Source of the DNA: CAZOJJ01 sp964580105
GTDB lineage: Bacteria; Bacteroidota; Rhodothermia; Rhodothermales; Rubricoccaceae
NCBI GenBank assembly: GCA_964580105.1
Contig: CAZOJJ010000003.1
Span: 1 to 64,000 of the forward strand
Length of the DNA stretch: 64,000 nucleotides
Reading direction: 5' to 3'
Part shown: positions 26,681 through 35,792 of the stretch, one piece after another
Layout of the letters: the number at the start of each line of letters is the position of its first letter
Numbering within the stretch: the stretch's first letter is position 1
Position numbers and translations under genes: made by a program
The notes under the pieces: model-generated
Told to the model about the DNA's origin: nothing
Seen by the model: only the letters and a program-made list of their open reading frames with translations
Databases searched by the model: none

Positions 26681-28342
26681 TTACCGCGGAGCCAGGACGG
26701 CGCGGTAGGCGCGCTCGTCGCGGAGCACGCCGAGGGCCTCTTCGAGCTGGGGGTCGGCCTGGAGGGAGGCGCGGATCTGGTCGGTCTGGCCCACGTAGCG
26801 TGCGAGGATCTCCTGCCGGAGGCGTTCCTTCAGGCGCGGCGCGTGGCGCTCGAAGTCCTCGGCCTTCTCGCGCTCCACCTCGGCGCGGAGGTCGGCCACC
26901 TCGTCGTCGGTGGCGCCGTAGTCGGCGGCGTCGAGGTCGGCGGCGAGGGCGTCGAGGGCGCGCTCGGCGCGGGTGGCGTAGGTGAAGGCCTCGGCGTCGA
27001 GGAAGCGGCGGAAGTCGGCGAGGACGGCGTCGTCCACGGCGAAGCCCGGCGGCAGCGCGGCGTGCTCGGCGGCGTAGTGGTTGGCGTAGAGGAAGAAGGC
27101 GGCCGTGCGCGAGAGGGCGTCTTCGAGCTCGCTGACCTCGCCCAGCGAGGCCGGCACGTCCGGCTCAATGCCGTGGCCGTCGTAGACCGTCCGCCCGTTT
27201 GCCGTGCGGTAGGCGTGGCGGACGGATTCCGGGACGGCCTCGGCGGTGGCGCCGTCGGCGTCGCGGCCGTAGGCGACCGACTGGATGAGCCGCCCGCTCG
27301 GCGTGTAGTACTTCGCCGTCGTGAGCTTGAGCGAGGTGTTGTAGGGGAGCTGGCGGACGACCTGCACGAGCCCCTTTCCGAACGTCCGTTCCCCGACGAT
27401 CACGGCGCGGTCGTGGTCCTGCAGCGCGCCCGCGACGATCTCGGAGGCCGAGGCGCTGCCGCCGTCCACGAGCACGGCCAGCGGCACCGCCGGCGCGAGG
27501 GGGGTGCCGCGCGTGCGGTAGGTCCGCTCCGTCTCGGCCGCGCGCCCGCGCATGGAGACGACGACCTGACCCGGTGGGAGGAACAGGCTGACCACGTCCA
27601 CGGCCGCCTCGAGGAGGCCGCCGGGGTTGCCGCGCAGGTCGAGCACGAAGCCTTCGAGCGGGCGCTCGCCCTGGAGCCGTTCGAGCGCGGCGCGCACCTC
27701 CGGCCCGGCCTCCTGCGTGAACCGCTCGAGGCGGACGTACCCGACGGCGTCGGCGGGGTCGCCCACCCAGCCGGCGTAGGTGACGTTGTGGAGGCGGATT
27801 TCGGAGCGGGTGAGGACGAACGTGAGCAGCCCCGGCTCGCCCTCGCGCTCGATCTCCAGCGTGACCGTCGAGCCCGGCGCGCCGCGCATCAGGTTGCGCG
27901 CTTCGAGCGAGGTCATGGCGGCCGTCGCCTGCCCGTCGATGGTCACGATCACGTCGCCCGCGCGGATGCCCTGTTCGTAGCCGCTGTAGCCTTCGAAGGG
28001 AGCCACGACCACGAGGCGCCCGCCGCGCTCGTCGATCCCCAGCCCGACGCCGCCGTAGCGCCCGCGCGTGACGATGTCCATGTCCTCGTTGTCGGCCTCG
28101 TCGAGGAAGACGGTGTACGGGTCGAGCGTGGCGAGCATGGCGTCGATGCCGGTGCGCATGAGCAGCTCGGGGTCCACGTCGTCCACGTAGCCGGCCGCGA
28201 GTTCCTCGTAGAGCCGGCCGAAGATGGTGAAGTTCTTCCGGATGGCGAAGTAGTCGTCGTCCGGGAGAAAAAAGCCCGCGCCGAGGGCGCCCACGGCGGT
28301 GAGCGCGACGGCGACGGCGGTGTAGAGGAGGGCGCGGCGCAT
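26681..28342 (-). CDS. S41 family C-terminal processing peptidase
   Basis: This 553-residue protease has an N-terminal membrane anchor (residues 1-24), an S41 N-terminal domain, a PDZ domain (GGVGLGIDERGGRLVVVAPF to VTLEIEREG) and the Ser/Lys catalytic domain. The nucleophile is in GGSASASEI and the base in GERTFGKGLVQ. It should act in the periplasm on the C-termini of secreted or lipid-linked proteins. A long charged helical C-terminal region (DLRAEVEREKAEDFERHAP) extends beyond the catalytic core. The start is the ATG at 28342, which gives a clean signal anchor. Confidence 0.92.
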   Translation of the reverse strand: MRRALLYTAVAVALTAVGALGAGFFLPDDDYFAIRKNFTIFGRLYEELAAGYVDDVDPELLMRTGIDAMLATLDPYTVFLDEADNEDMDIVTRGRYGGVGLGIDERGGRLVVVAPFEGYSGYEQGIRAGDVIVTIDGQATAAMTSLEARNLMRGAPGSTVTLEIEREGEPGLLTFVLTRSEIRLHNVTYAGWVGDPADAVGYVRLERFTQEAGPEVRAALERLQGERPLEGFVLDLRGNPGGLLEAAVDVVSLFLPPGQVVVSMRGRAAETERTYRTRGTPLAPAVPLAVLVDGGSASASEIVAGALQDHDRAVIVGERTFGKGLVQVVRQLPYNTSLKLTTAKYYTPSGRLIQSVAYGRDADGATAEAVPESVRHAYRTANGRTVYDGHGIEPDVPASLGEVSELEDALSRTAAFFLYANHYAAEHAALPPGFAVDDAVLADFRRFLDAEAFTYATRAERALDALAADLDAADYGATDDEVADLRAEVEREKAEDFERHAPRLKERLRQEILARYVGQTDQIRASLQADPQLEEALGVLRDERAYRAVLAPR

Positions 28343-28570
28343 GGCGAGCGTGCTGGTTTTTTCGCAGGAACAGGATACGAACGCGGCACGCGCCCGATGC
28401 GTGCCTTTCGTCGGGCCTTGCGTGCGGAGGGGCCGCGCTCTCGTCGTCCGTCGCTTCGCGCCTCCGGATGGCCGCGCCGAATCCTCGCCCGGAACCACTC
28501 CCGATTCCACTGCGCTTTGACGGGGCGGTGTCACCCGAGCGGCGGATCTTGCGGCCTCTCCGCGCCCGCC

Positions 28571-29482
28571 ATGATCGTCACGCCCTCGTCCTCGCGCCGC
28601 TTCGCCTACGCCGCCCTCGCGGGGGCGGGCACACTCTGGGGGGCGTCGTTCCTGTTCGGCAAGCTGGCGCTGGCGGAGATGGGCGCGGCCACGCTCGTGT
28701 TCTACCGGTTCGTGCTCGCGGCGGCCGCCCTGCTTCCGCTGGTCCCCTGGCGGCGGACGGCGTGGGCGCGGACGGACACGCTTCTCGCCCTCGTGGGCGC
28801 CTGCATGGCCGGGCCGCTCGTATTCCTCCTCCAGTTCGAAGGGCTCGACCGGACGACGGCTTCCAGCGCCGCCCTCCTCGTCGCCACGGCCCCGCCGATG
28901 ATGGCGCTCGGCGGGGCGTGGCTCGACCGCGAGCGGCCGGGCCGGTGGGCGTGGGTGGCCGTCGGCCTCTCCGCCCTCGGCGTGGTGCTGCTCGTCGGCA
29001 CGCCGAGCCGGGGCCGGACGCTCGTCGGCGACGCGATGGTGTTCGCCTCGATGGTCTCGGCGGTGTCGTGGACGCTGCTGGCGCGTCGGCTCGCGCGGCG
29101 CGTCGGCGTGCTGGCGGCGACGGCCGTCCAGTTCGGCCTCGGCGCGCTCGTGCTCCTCCCGTTCATGCTGGCTCTCGACGGCGTACCGGCGCCCGCGTAC
29201 TCGGCGCCCGCGTACTCGGCGCTCGGCTGGACGTCGGTCTTCGTGCTTGGCCTCGGTTGTACGGCCGTCACGTTCTTCCTGTGGAACTGGGCGCTGCTCC
29301 GCGTCGAGGCCGCGCGGGCGGGCGTGATCGGCAACCTGGAGCCGCTGGTCGGGTCCGTCCTCGGCGTCGTCTTCCTCAACGAGAGCCTCGGCCCCTACGC
29401 CCTCGCGGGTGCCGTGTGCCTCCTCAGCGCCGCCGTCCTCGCCACCGTGAGCGACGCGCCGTCAGCAGAGGTGGCGGCATGA
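28571..29482 (+). CDS. EamA/DMT-family transporter
   Basis: The 303-residue integral membrane protein has ten predicted helices in two EamA repeats (GTLWGASFLFGKLAL and GDAMVFASMVSAVSWTLLARR), ending in GAVCLLSAAVLATV. It probably exports or imports a small metabolite. A duplicated 15-bp unit (29189-29218) gives the residues PAYSAPAYSA in a loop between helices. Its stop overlaps the ZapE start (ATGA at 29479-29482). Confidence 0.9.
   Translation: MIVTPSSSRRFAYAALAGAGTLWGASFLFGKLALAEMGAATLVFYRFVLAAAALLPLVPWRRTAWARTDTLLALVGACMAGPLVFLLQFEGLDRTTASSAALLVATAPPMMALGGAWLDRERPGRWAWVAVGLSALGVVLLVGTPSRGRTLVGDAMVFASMVSAVSWTLLARRLARRVGVLAATAVQFGLGALVLLPFMLALDGVPAPAYSAPAYSALGWTSVFVLGLGCTAVTFFLWNWALLRVEAARAGVIGNLEPLVGSVLGVVFLNESLGPYALAGAVCLLSAAVLATVSDAPSAEVAA
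29189..29218. repeat. In-frame 15-bp duplication in the EamA gene
   Basis: Two exact copies of GCGCCCGCGTACTCG encode a repeated five-residue motif in a loop of the transporter, an in-frame expansion. Confidence 0.9.
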
Positions 29483-30480
29483 GCGACTTCCGCCCACCCG
29501 CCCGCTTCGACGGCGTCTCGTTCGCGTCGTACCGGCCGCAGACGCCGGGCCAGGACGAGGCGCTCCGGCGCGCCCGCCGCTTCGCCGAGGCCGTCCGCCG
29601 CCGCTACCGGGGGCCGCGCTTCCTCCGGCACTTCCGCGCGGACGACGGCCTCGGCGCCGGCCTCTACCTCGTCGGCCCCGTCGGAACGGGCAAGACGCAC
29701 CTGCTGGCATCCATCCACCACGCGCTCCACCCGGGCGTGCCGAGCGCGTTCGTCCACTCCAGCCGGCTCTTCCGCGCGACGGAGCGGCCGGCGGATTACG
29801 CGAAGGCCCTCGCCGCCCGCTTCCGCGTCCTCCTCATCGACGAGGTCGAGCTCGACGACCCGGCCGCCGAGGTGCGGCTGATCGGCGTGCTCAAGACGCT
29901 CCGCCGCCTCGGCGTCACCGTCGCTGCGACGAGCAACGCGGAGCCGGAGCGGTTCGTCTCGGCCGCCTTCGGGCGGGACCGGCTGGAGCGGTTCATCTCG
30001 GAGGAGTTCCGCCGCCAGTACCGCGTGGTGTTCGTCGGCGGCGAGGACTACCGGCAGCGGCTCGACAAGGCCGGCCGCGCCTGGATCGGCCCCGAGGCGG
30101 CCACGCGCGCCGCGATGCAGGCGGCCTTCGACGCGGCCGAAGGCGCCAAGCGCTGGCTCACGTTCCCCACCCTCCTCCGCCTCGCGACGGAGACGGAGCG
30201 GTCCGCGCTGGCGCGCGAACTGGCCGCGCCTGATCACCTCTTCATCGAGGGCATCCGCATCACCGGCACCGACGACGCGCTCCGCCTGCTGCGCATCGTG
30301 GACGACCTCTACGCCGAGCCGCACCCGCCCACGCTCTACTTCACGGCCGAGGAGCCGCCTGCGCAGTGGTTCACGGCCGCGCACCGCGAAGGGCTGGAGC
30401 GCGGCATCGCCGAGAAGTTCACGCGGACGACCTCGCGGCTGAGTGCGCTGGCGGCCGTCGAGCACGTCGCCGGCGGCTGA
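29479..30480 (+). CDS. zapE: ZapE/AFG1-family ATPase
   Basis: The 333-residue AAA+ ATPase has Walker A GPVGTGKTH, Walker B LLIDEVEL, and the sensor-region motif VTVAATSNAEPERF. In Proteobacteria ZapE is recruited to the Z-ring during division; AFG1 homologues have membrane protein quality-control roles. The protein overlaps the EamA gene by 4 bp and so is translationally coupled to it. Its stop is one base from that of the convergent histidine kinase. Confidence 0.88.
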   Translation: MSDFRPPARFDGVSFASYRPQTPGQDEALRRARRFAEAVRRRYRGPRFLRHFRADDGLGAGLYLVGPVGTGKTHLLASIHHALHPGVPSAFVHSSRLFRATERPADYAKALAARFRVLLIDEVELDDPAAEVRLIGVLKTLRRLGVTVAATSNAEPERFVSAAFGRDRLERFISEEFRRQYRVVFVGGEDYRQRLDKAGRAWIGPEAATRAAMQAAFDAAEGAKRWLTFPTLLRLATETERSALARELAAPDHLFIEGIRITGTDDALRLLRIVDDLYAEPHPPTLYFTAEEPPAQWFTAAHREGLERGIAEKFTRTTSRLSALAAVEHVAGG

Positions 30481-30481
30481 A

Positions 30482-32050
30482 TCAGGCCGGAACCGTCGGG
30501 CGCACCGGCACGGGGCGGGCTTCGCCGGAGGGCCTCGGCCCCCGGTCCGGCGTCACGATCGGCGTGGGAAGGGTCAGCGTGAACGTCGCCCCCTCGCCTT
30601 CCCGGCTCTCGACCGTCAGCGTTCCGCCGTGCACGGCGGCCACGTCGGCTGCGAGGGAGAGGCCGAGGCCGGTGCCCTGGCCGGTCGGGCGCGTGGTGAA
30701 GAACGGCTCGAAGATGCGGTCCTGCACGTCGGCGGGGATGCCCACGCCGTTGTCGGCCACCTCGACCGTCACGACCGACGGCCCGCGCCGGGTGCGGACG
30801 GTCACGGCGGGGACGTAGCCCGCCTCGCCCCGCGCGGCGCGCTCGCACACCGCCAGCAGCGCGTTGCCGACGAGGTTCATCACGACCCGCCCGATCTCCT
30901 GGGGGGCCACGACGACCGCGCCCACCTCGGGGTCGAGGTCGAAGTCGAGGTCGAAGTCGAGGTCGAAGTCGAGGTCGAAGTCGAGGTCGAAGCGCCCCAC
31001 GCATTCCGGGTGGCGCACCTGGACGCTCTCGCGGGCGAGCGTGGCGAACTCGGTGACGAGGTGGGCGAGGTCGATGGACCGGCGCTCGCCCGAGGCCGGC
31101 CGGGCGTGCTCCAGCATCCCCTGGACGATGGCGTCGGCGCGGCGTCCGTGCTCCTCGATCCGGCCGACGTTGTCCCGGAGGTCGGCCATGAGCGTCTTCA
31201 CCTCGTCGCACGCCGCCGAGGGCATCGCCTCGCACGCCCGCTCGACGGCCTCCCGGATCTCGTCGAGGAGTTCCTGCGAGAGCTGGGCGAAGTTGTTGAC
31301 GAAGTTGAGCGGGTTCTTGATCTCGTGCGCGATGCCGGCGGTGAGACGGCCGAGGCCGGCCATCTTCTCCTGCTGCACGAGCTGCGCCTGCGTCGTCCGG
31401 AGCCGGTTGAGTGCGTCGGTCAGGACGGCGTTGCTCTCGGCTTGCTGGCGGGCGCGGAGGAACTCGATGCGGGCGTAGCGCTCCAGCGCGTACGAGGCCA
31501 CCATCCCGCTGAAGTTGACCGAGGTGAGAAAGAGGACGTCGTTGAGCAGCAGCGCGCCGGGCGTCCGCTCCAGCACGGCCGCCGCCAGGTACGCCCCGAT
31601 GATGACGGCGCCGACGGCGCTCGCCACCACGAACCGCAGCCGCAGCAGGACGTGGACGTACACCAGCAGCAGCATCACGCCCGCGTAGTAGTCGTAGTAT
31701 CCGTTGGGCGACTGCGCCACCGCCGTCATCGCCACGACGCCGAAGCCGCCGACGAGCGCTACGGACGCCAGCACCGGCTGCATCCGGCGAGGGAACGACG
31801 GCGCGAAGGTGTACCCGATCGCCAGCCCGAGGAAGGCGCAGACGCCGATCCGGATGACGCGCACGGCCTCGAACGAGTCCGGCACCATGAGCGGGTCGAG
31901 GATGCCGAAGGTGGCGTACTGCACCAGGCCGAGGACGAGCGCCCAGCGCACGAGCAGGAGCGAGCGCCGGGTGTAGTCCTCGCCGAACGCCGCCTCGAGA
32001 GAGGTGGGCGTGAAGCGAAGGGTGAGCGGGTGGAGGCGGGGGGTGTCCAT
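30482..32050 (-). CDS. Membrane sensor histidine kinase with an FDLD repeat insert
   Basis: The 522-residue kinase has six or so transmembrane helices in its N-terminal 190 residues, an H-box with GLGRLTAGIAHEIKNPLNF (H242), an N-box (NLVGNALLAV), and the ATP lid and G-boxes (DNGVGIP, GTGLGLSLAADV). Residues 354-373, at the start of the catalytic domain, are five exact copies of FDLD encoded by a 60-bp array, adding ten Asp residues. No response regulator lies next to it, so the partner is elsewhere. The start at 32050 is chosen over 32212. Confidence 0.88.
   Translation of the reverse strand: MDTPRLHPLTLRFTPTSLEAAFGEDYTRRSLLLVRWALVLGLVQYATFGILDPLMVPDSFEAVRVIRIGVCAFLGLAIGYTFAPSFPRRMQPVLASVALVGGFGVVAMTAVAQSPNGYYDYYAGVMLLLVYVHVLLRLRFVVASAVGAVIIGAYLAAAVLERTPGALLLNDVLFLTSVNFSGMVASYALERYARIEFLRARQQAESNAVLTDALNRLRTTQAQLVQQEKMAGLGRLTAGIAHEIKNPLNFVNNFAQLSQELLDEIREAVERACEAMPSAACDEVKTLMADLRDNVGRIEEHGRRADAIVQGMLEHARPASGERRSIDLAHLVTEFATLARESVQVRHPECVGRFDLDFDLDFDLDFDLDFDLDPEVGAVVVAPQEIGRVVMNLVGNALLAVCERAARGEAGYVPAVTVRTRRGPSVVTVEVADNGVGIPADVQDRIFEPFFTTRPTGQGTGLGLSLAADVAAVHGGTLTVESREGEGATFTLTLPTPIVTPDRGPRPSGEARPVPVRPTVPA
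30932..30991. repeat. Tandem array, five 12-bp units in the histidine kinase gene
   Basis: Five exact units of GTCGAGGTCGAA on the plus strand encode five FDLD repeats on the minus strand. The array is in frame and placed between the dimerisation/phosphotransfer and ATP-binding parts. Confidence 0.95.
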
Positions 32051-32290
32051 GAATGGACGAACGGCGGACGGGGAAGCGAGGCGGAGTGTAGGGGAAGTCG
32101 CCCGAAAAGATGCAGCGGTCACCCGCTGCCCCCTCATTTCACACGGCCTACCCTCCGCCCGTGACGTACCGCTGGACCCGGCTCTCCAGCCGGCCCTACC
32201 CCCCGCACGCAAACTTCAACCGCTCAGCGAGATGGCTGCGGGCGGTGGGGTCGGTGCAGAAATCCGGGCACCGGCGGGAATGCGGCCGAC

Positions 32291-33283
32291 CTATGCCGCC
32301 AGCCCGAGGCGCTTCAGCCCGCGCGCCAGCACGTCGGCGAGAAAAGCCTCGTAGGGCCGCCCCGCCAGCTCGGCGAGGATGGCGAAGGTGCCGTCCGGCG
32401 CAAACGTCGGGAGCGGGTTGATCTCCAGGAACCACACGCGGCCGGCCGCATCGACGCGGAAGTCGCTCCGCGAGAAGTCGCGGCACTCCAGCGCGTCGTG
32501 GACGGCGAGGGCGGCGCGCTGGAGGCCGAACTCCAGCGCCTCGTCAATGGGGATGCCGAGGTCGTAGGCGAAGGGGCGCGCGGGGTCCTCGTGCCGTTCG
32601 AGCGCGTGCAGGCCGATGCCGGTCGTGGCCTCGACGGCGCGCTGGAGGGCGGGCAGCGCCTCCGGCGGGTCGTGCCCGACGACGCCCACGGTGAACTCGG
32701 CACCCTCGACGAACGCCTCGACGAGCAGATCCTGGCGGTAGAGCGCGGCCTGCCGGCCCACCTCGGCGCGGAGCGCGGCGGGGCCGTCGCACCGGCTCGT
32801 GGGGGCGATGCCCTTGGCGGTGCCCTCGTAGCGCGGCTTGACGAAGACGGGGTACGGCACGTCGAGGCCGGCGAGGTCGTCGGGCGAGCGGACGACGGCC
32901 CAGTCGGGCGTGGCGAGGCCGGCGTGGCGGGCGACGACCTTCGTGAGGTGCTTGTCGAGCGAGGCCGACAGCGTGAGGGCGTCGGAGCCGAGGGTGGGCA
33001 CGCCGGCCAGCTCCAGCAGCACCGGCGCGTGCGCCTCGCGGTTGCGGCTCCCGTAGCTCTCGGCGATGGTGACGGCCGCGTCGAGGCCGAGGGGGCCGCG
33101 CTGCATCGCCGTCAGCAGCGCCGGCACGTTGCCGAGGCGCACGGGCGTGTGGCCGAGGTGGCGGAGGGCGCCTTCGAGCGCGGCGATGGTGCGCTCGGGC
33201 TCGTACTCGGCGTCCCAGTCGGGTGGGGCGCCGGGCGGCGGCTCGGCGTCGCCGAAACGGTCGTAGACGAGGCCGACGGTCAT
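32291..33283 (-). CDS. D-alanine-D-alanine ligase-like ATP-grasp protein
   Basis: The 330-residue protein has the Ddl-type layout: N-terminal domain, central ATP-grasp segment (VFVKPRYEGTAKGI), an arginine-rich substrate loop and the metal-binding strand WFLEINPLPTF. It probably joins an amino acid or peptide to another carboxylate with ATP. Classical Ddl has an HGxxGEDG substrate motif; here the equivalent N-terminal region reads AVTIAESYGSRNREA, so the substrate may not be D-Ala. It is last of a four-gene operon and overlaps the methyltransferase by 4 bp. Confidence 0.8.
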   Translation of the reverse strand: MTVGLVYDRFGDAEPPPGAPPDWDAEYEPERTIAALEGALRHLGHTPVRLGNVPALLTAMQRGPLGLDAAVTIAESYGSRNREAHAPVLLELAGVPTLGSDALTLSASLDKHLTKVVARHAGLATPDWAVVRSPDDLAGLDVPYPVFVKPRYEGTAKGIAPTSRCDGPAALRAEVGRQAALYRQDLLVEAFVEGAEFTVGVVGHDPPEALPALQRAVEATTGIGLHALERHEDPARPFAYDLGIPIDEALEFGLQRAALAVHDALECRDFSRSDFRVDAAGRVWFLEINPLPTFAPDGTFAILAELAGRPYEAFLADVLARGLKRLGLAA

Positions 33284-34029
33284 GCTCCCGGCTTCCGCCG
33301 CACGTACAGCGTGAGCGGCCACCGCACCGTCCGCGTCGCCGCGTCGCCCCACGCCTCGGCCAGCGCCGCCTCGGGCACGGGGTCTTCGCCCGTCGCCTTC
33401 CGGTAGGCGCCGGCGGCCGACCACGAGCGGAGGTAGCCGACCCACCGCGCCAGCGGCCACGCCCTCTCCATCGCGAACGGCGGCGCCTCGACGGGCTCGA
33501 AGGGGAAGTCGAAACCGGCGTAGCCGTCCTCGACCTGCTGCCGCGCGGGCGACCAGTACCCCTCCAGCGTCTGGCGGTAGAGCACGTCGGTGACGCGGTC
33601 CACCTCGGGCGAGACGGTGGCGAGGGCGTAGGTCCACACGGCCAGCAGGCCACCGGGCCGCAGCACCCGCTCCGCCTCGGCGTAGAACGCGGGCCGGTCG
33701 AACCAGTGCAGCGCCTGCGCGACGGTCACGAGGTCGGCGGAGGCGTCGCCGAGGCCGGAGGCCTCGGCCGGAGCCTGGCGGTACGTCACGCGCGGGTGCG
33801 GCGTGGCGTGGGCGAGCTGCGCGGCGCTGGCGTCCGTGGCCGTGACGCGGTCGAAGTGGGCGGCGAGGGCGACGGCGGCCTGGCCGTTGCCGGTGGCGCA
33901 GTCCCAGGCGTGCTCCGTGTCCGGGGCGTGGTCCGCCAGCCACGCGAAGAGGGCGTCCGGGTAGGCCGGGCGGAAGGCGGCGTAGGTGTCGGCGAACGCG
34001 CCGAAGCGATCCGTGAAAGCGGTGTTCAT
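33280..34029 (-). CDS. Class I SAM-dependent methyltransferase
   Basis: The 249-residue protein has a Rossmann-like methyltransferase domain: motif I WDCATGNGQAAVAL, motif II with DASAAQLA, the TVAQALHWFDRPAFYAEA segment and VLRPGGLLAVWTYA. This is the broad family that includes trans-aconitate and other small-molecule methyltransferases; the substrate is unknown. Both ends overlap neighbours by 4 bp (ATGA), so it is translated as part of the operon running from 35677 to 32291. Confidence 0.88.
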   Translation of the reverse strand: MNTAFTDRFGAFADTYAAFRPAYPDALFAWLADHAPDTEHAWDCATGNGQAAVALAAHFDRVTATDASAAQLAHATPHPRVTYRQAPAEASGLGDASADLVTVAQALHWFDRPAFYAEAERVLRPGGLLAVWTYALATVSPEVDRVTDVLYRQTLEGYWSPARQQVEDGYAGFDFPFEPVEAPPFAMERAWPLARWVGYLRSWSAAGAYRKATGEDPVPEAALAEAWGDAATRTVRWPLTLYVRRKPGA

Positions 34030-34862
34030 GAGCGAGTCCGGTCGCGGATGGGCCCGGGGCGCTCGGCCTCGGGGGCTTCCGGGAGTGCGTCGAGGTCGAG
34101 GCGCGGCGCCTCGGCGCGCTGCTCGGCCGTGCCGACCTCCGCCTCGGCGGGGGCGTCGTGGATGACGCGCGCGATCTCGTCGGCCACCTCCTCGACCTCA
34201 TCGAGCTTCTTCTGCCGCCAGCGCCTGTCGAACCTCGCAATGAGGGGCCCCGAGAGCAGCAGGGCCAGCACGAACACGACCAGAAACACGAGCCCCGATT
34301 CGGTGATGCCGGCCCCCAGCGCACCGATCACCACCGCCACGATCATTCCGTACCCGATGCCTTCGACGCGCGGGCTGGCGAGGCCGACGCGTCGCTGGAG
34401 GCGGACGTGCTGCACGCCGTCGGCCGAGCGGATCGTCGCGGTCGTGGTGACGCCCGCCGCGGTGCTGTGCCGCCACGTCCGCGTCTGGCCCAGCTGCTCG
34501 ACGACGCCCGGCCCGTACTGCGCACTCATCCCGAACGACATCGCGAGGTCGCTGGAGAAGCGCTCGCGGAGGCGGAGAACGGCGGCTTCCCACTCCTCCT
34601 CGGAGAGCGTGCCCGGCACCGTCCGCTCGACGAACACGTGCGTCTCGGTCTGCCCCGCCACGGTGCGGAGGCTCACGCCCGTCTCAGCCTCGCGGAGCGC
34701 CGCCCGCAGGAACGCCGGGTCGATGCCCGACTCGGCGGCGACCTGCTCCAACTCAGCCAGCGTCAGCCCGGCGTCGGTGCGGGTCTGGCTGTCGGCCTGG
34801 AGCTGGGCCGCGCGCTCCAGGAGCGCGTGGATCTCGCCCTCGCTGAACGTGCGCTCGCTCAT
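34026..34862 (-). CDS. Membrane protein with N-terminal helical domain (paralogue B)
   Basis: The 278-residue protein begins with a helical module (FSEGEIHALLERAAQLQ, then GLTLAELEQVAAESGIDPAFLRAAL) and continues with a beta-rich region and two closely spaced transmembrane helices (MIVAVVIGALGAGITESGLVFL then VFVLALLLSGPLI, given as separate segments). It ends with a charged tail. It is clearly paralogous to the gene directly upstream, sharing the helical module, TM pair and tail LDALPEAPEAERP. Function unknown. Both its ends overlap neighbours by ATGA. Confidence 0.75.
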   Translation of the reverse strand: MSERTFSEGEIHALLERAAQLQADSQTRTDAGLTLAELEQVAAESGIDPAFLRAALREAETGVSLRTVAGQTETHVFVERTVPGTLSEEEWEAAVLRLRERFSSDLAMSFGMSAQYGPGVVEQLGQTRTWRHSTAAGVTTTATIRSADGVQHVRLQRRVGLASPRVEGIGYGMIVAVVIGALGAGITESGLVFLVVFVLALLLSGPLIARFDRRWRQKKLDEVEEVADEIARVIHDAPAEAEVGTAEQRAEAPRLDLDALPEAPEAERPGPIRDRTRS

Positions 34863-35677
34863 TCCCGGATCCGGTTGCGGGCGGCGCCCCTCTCCGCCTC
34901 GGGGGCGTCGGGGAGCCCATCGAGACCGAGCATGGGCGAGCGAAGGGGCGTCTCCGCCCGGGGCGCCGCGTCGTGCGCGATGAGCGCGATGCGGTCGAGC
35001 GCCCGCTCGAACTTCGCCTCCTGGCGCCGCGCATAGGCCCGCAGCGAGACGGTGCTGACGCCGAAGAACACCAGGCCCATGACGGCGAAGAGGACGGGCA
35101 GGAAGGCGACCGCGGGGTCGAAGCTGCCGACGGTGAGGAGGAGGCCGAAGAGCAGCGCCGCGACGGCGTAGGTGGCGCTCCCCGCCAGCAGTCCGACGGC
35201 CGTGCTGCGGAGCCGCTGCTCGATCACGACGCGCGTGCCCTCGCCCTCGGGCACGAGGGTGACCTTGGGGGCGCGGTCGTGGCGGCCGTGCGGCGGGCGG
35301 ACGGTCCACTCGCGGACCCGCCCCACGTCGCCGCCGAGGCCGTCGGTGTCGAAGAGGCGGCGGAGGTCGGCCACGATCCGCTCCCAGGCCTCGTCGGTGA
35401 CGGCCACGGGGAGGCAGCGCTCCGCGCGGAGGCCCATCGGCATCCCCAGGAGCGGCTTCGTCGCGGGCACGTCCGTACCCACCGCGCGCCGCACCTCCAG
35501 CGCCGCCGCCGCGACGTGCGCCGGGGCGATGCCGGCGGCCCGGCCGATCTCCTGGAGTTCGGCGAGCGTGAGGCCGGCGCGGCTGGCCTCCTCGGCGTCG
35601 CGGGCCTCCTCCTGGCGGGCGGCGGCCCGCTGGAAGATGGCGTGGACCTCGTCGTCGGTGTAGCGGTGCTCCTGCAT
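34859..35677 (-). CDS. Membrane protein with N-terminal helical domain (paralogue A)
   Basis: First gene of a four-gene operon. The 272-residue protein has the same plan as paralogue B: helical module (YTDDEVHAIFQRAAARQ, then GLTLAELQEIGRAAGIAPAHV), a beta-rich region, two transmembrane helices (near residues 165-215) and a tail with LDGLPDAPEAERG. The helical module resembles short regulatory domains attached to various membrane proteins. Function unknown. The ATG at 35677 lies eight bases after a TACTTT element, suggesting a leaderless mRNA. Confidence 0.75.
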   Translation of the reverse strand: MQEHRYTDDEVHAIFQRAAARQEEARDAEEASRAGLTLAELQEIGRAAGIAPAHVAAAALEVRRAVGTDVPATKPLLGMPMGLRAERCLPVAVTDEAWERIVADLRRLFDTDGLGGDVGRVREWTVRPPHGRHDRAPKVTLVPEGEGTRVVIEQRLRSTAVGLLAGSATYAVAALLFGLLLTVGSFDPAVAFLPVLFAVMGLVFFGVSTVSLRAYARRQEAKFERALDRIALIAHDAAPRAETPLRSPMLGLDGLPDAPEAERGAARNRIRE

Positions 35678-35683
35678 GCCGGG

Positions 35684-35689
35684 AAAGTA
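35684..35689 (-). promoter_or_regulatory. -10-like TACTTT element of the four-gene operon
   Basis: TACTTT on the minus strand lies six bases before the start codon at 35677. The spacing predicts a leaderless or very short leader transcript for the whole operon. Confidence 0.4.
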
Positions 35690-35792
35690 CGGCGGCAGGG
35701 GGCGGTGGGCGGCGGGCAAGCTGCTGTGCTACGAAAGCGGATGCAAGCACCCGGAGCCCCGTACCCAAGGCTCGGGGCCGGCTCCCAGCGGC

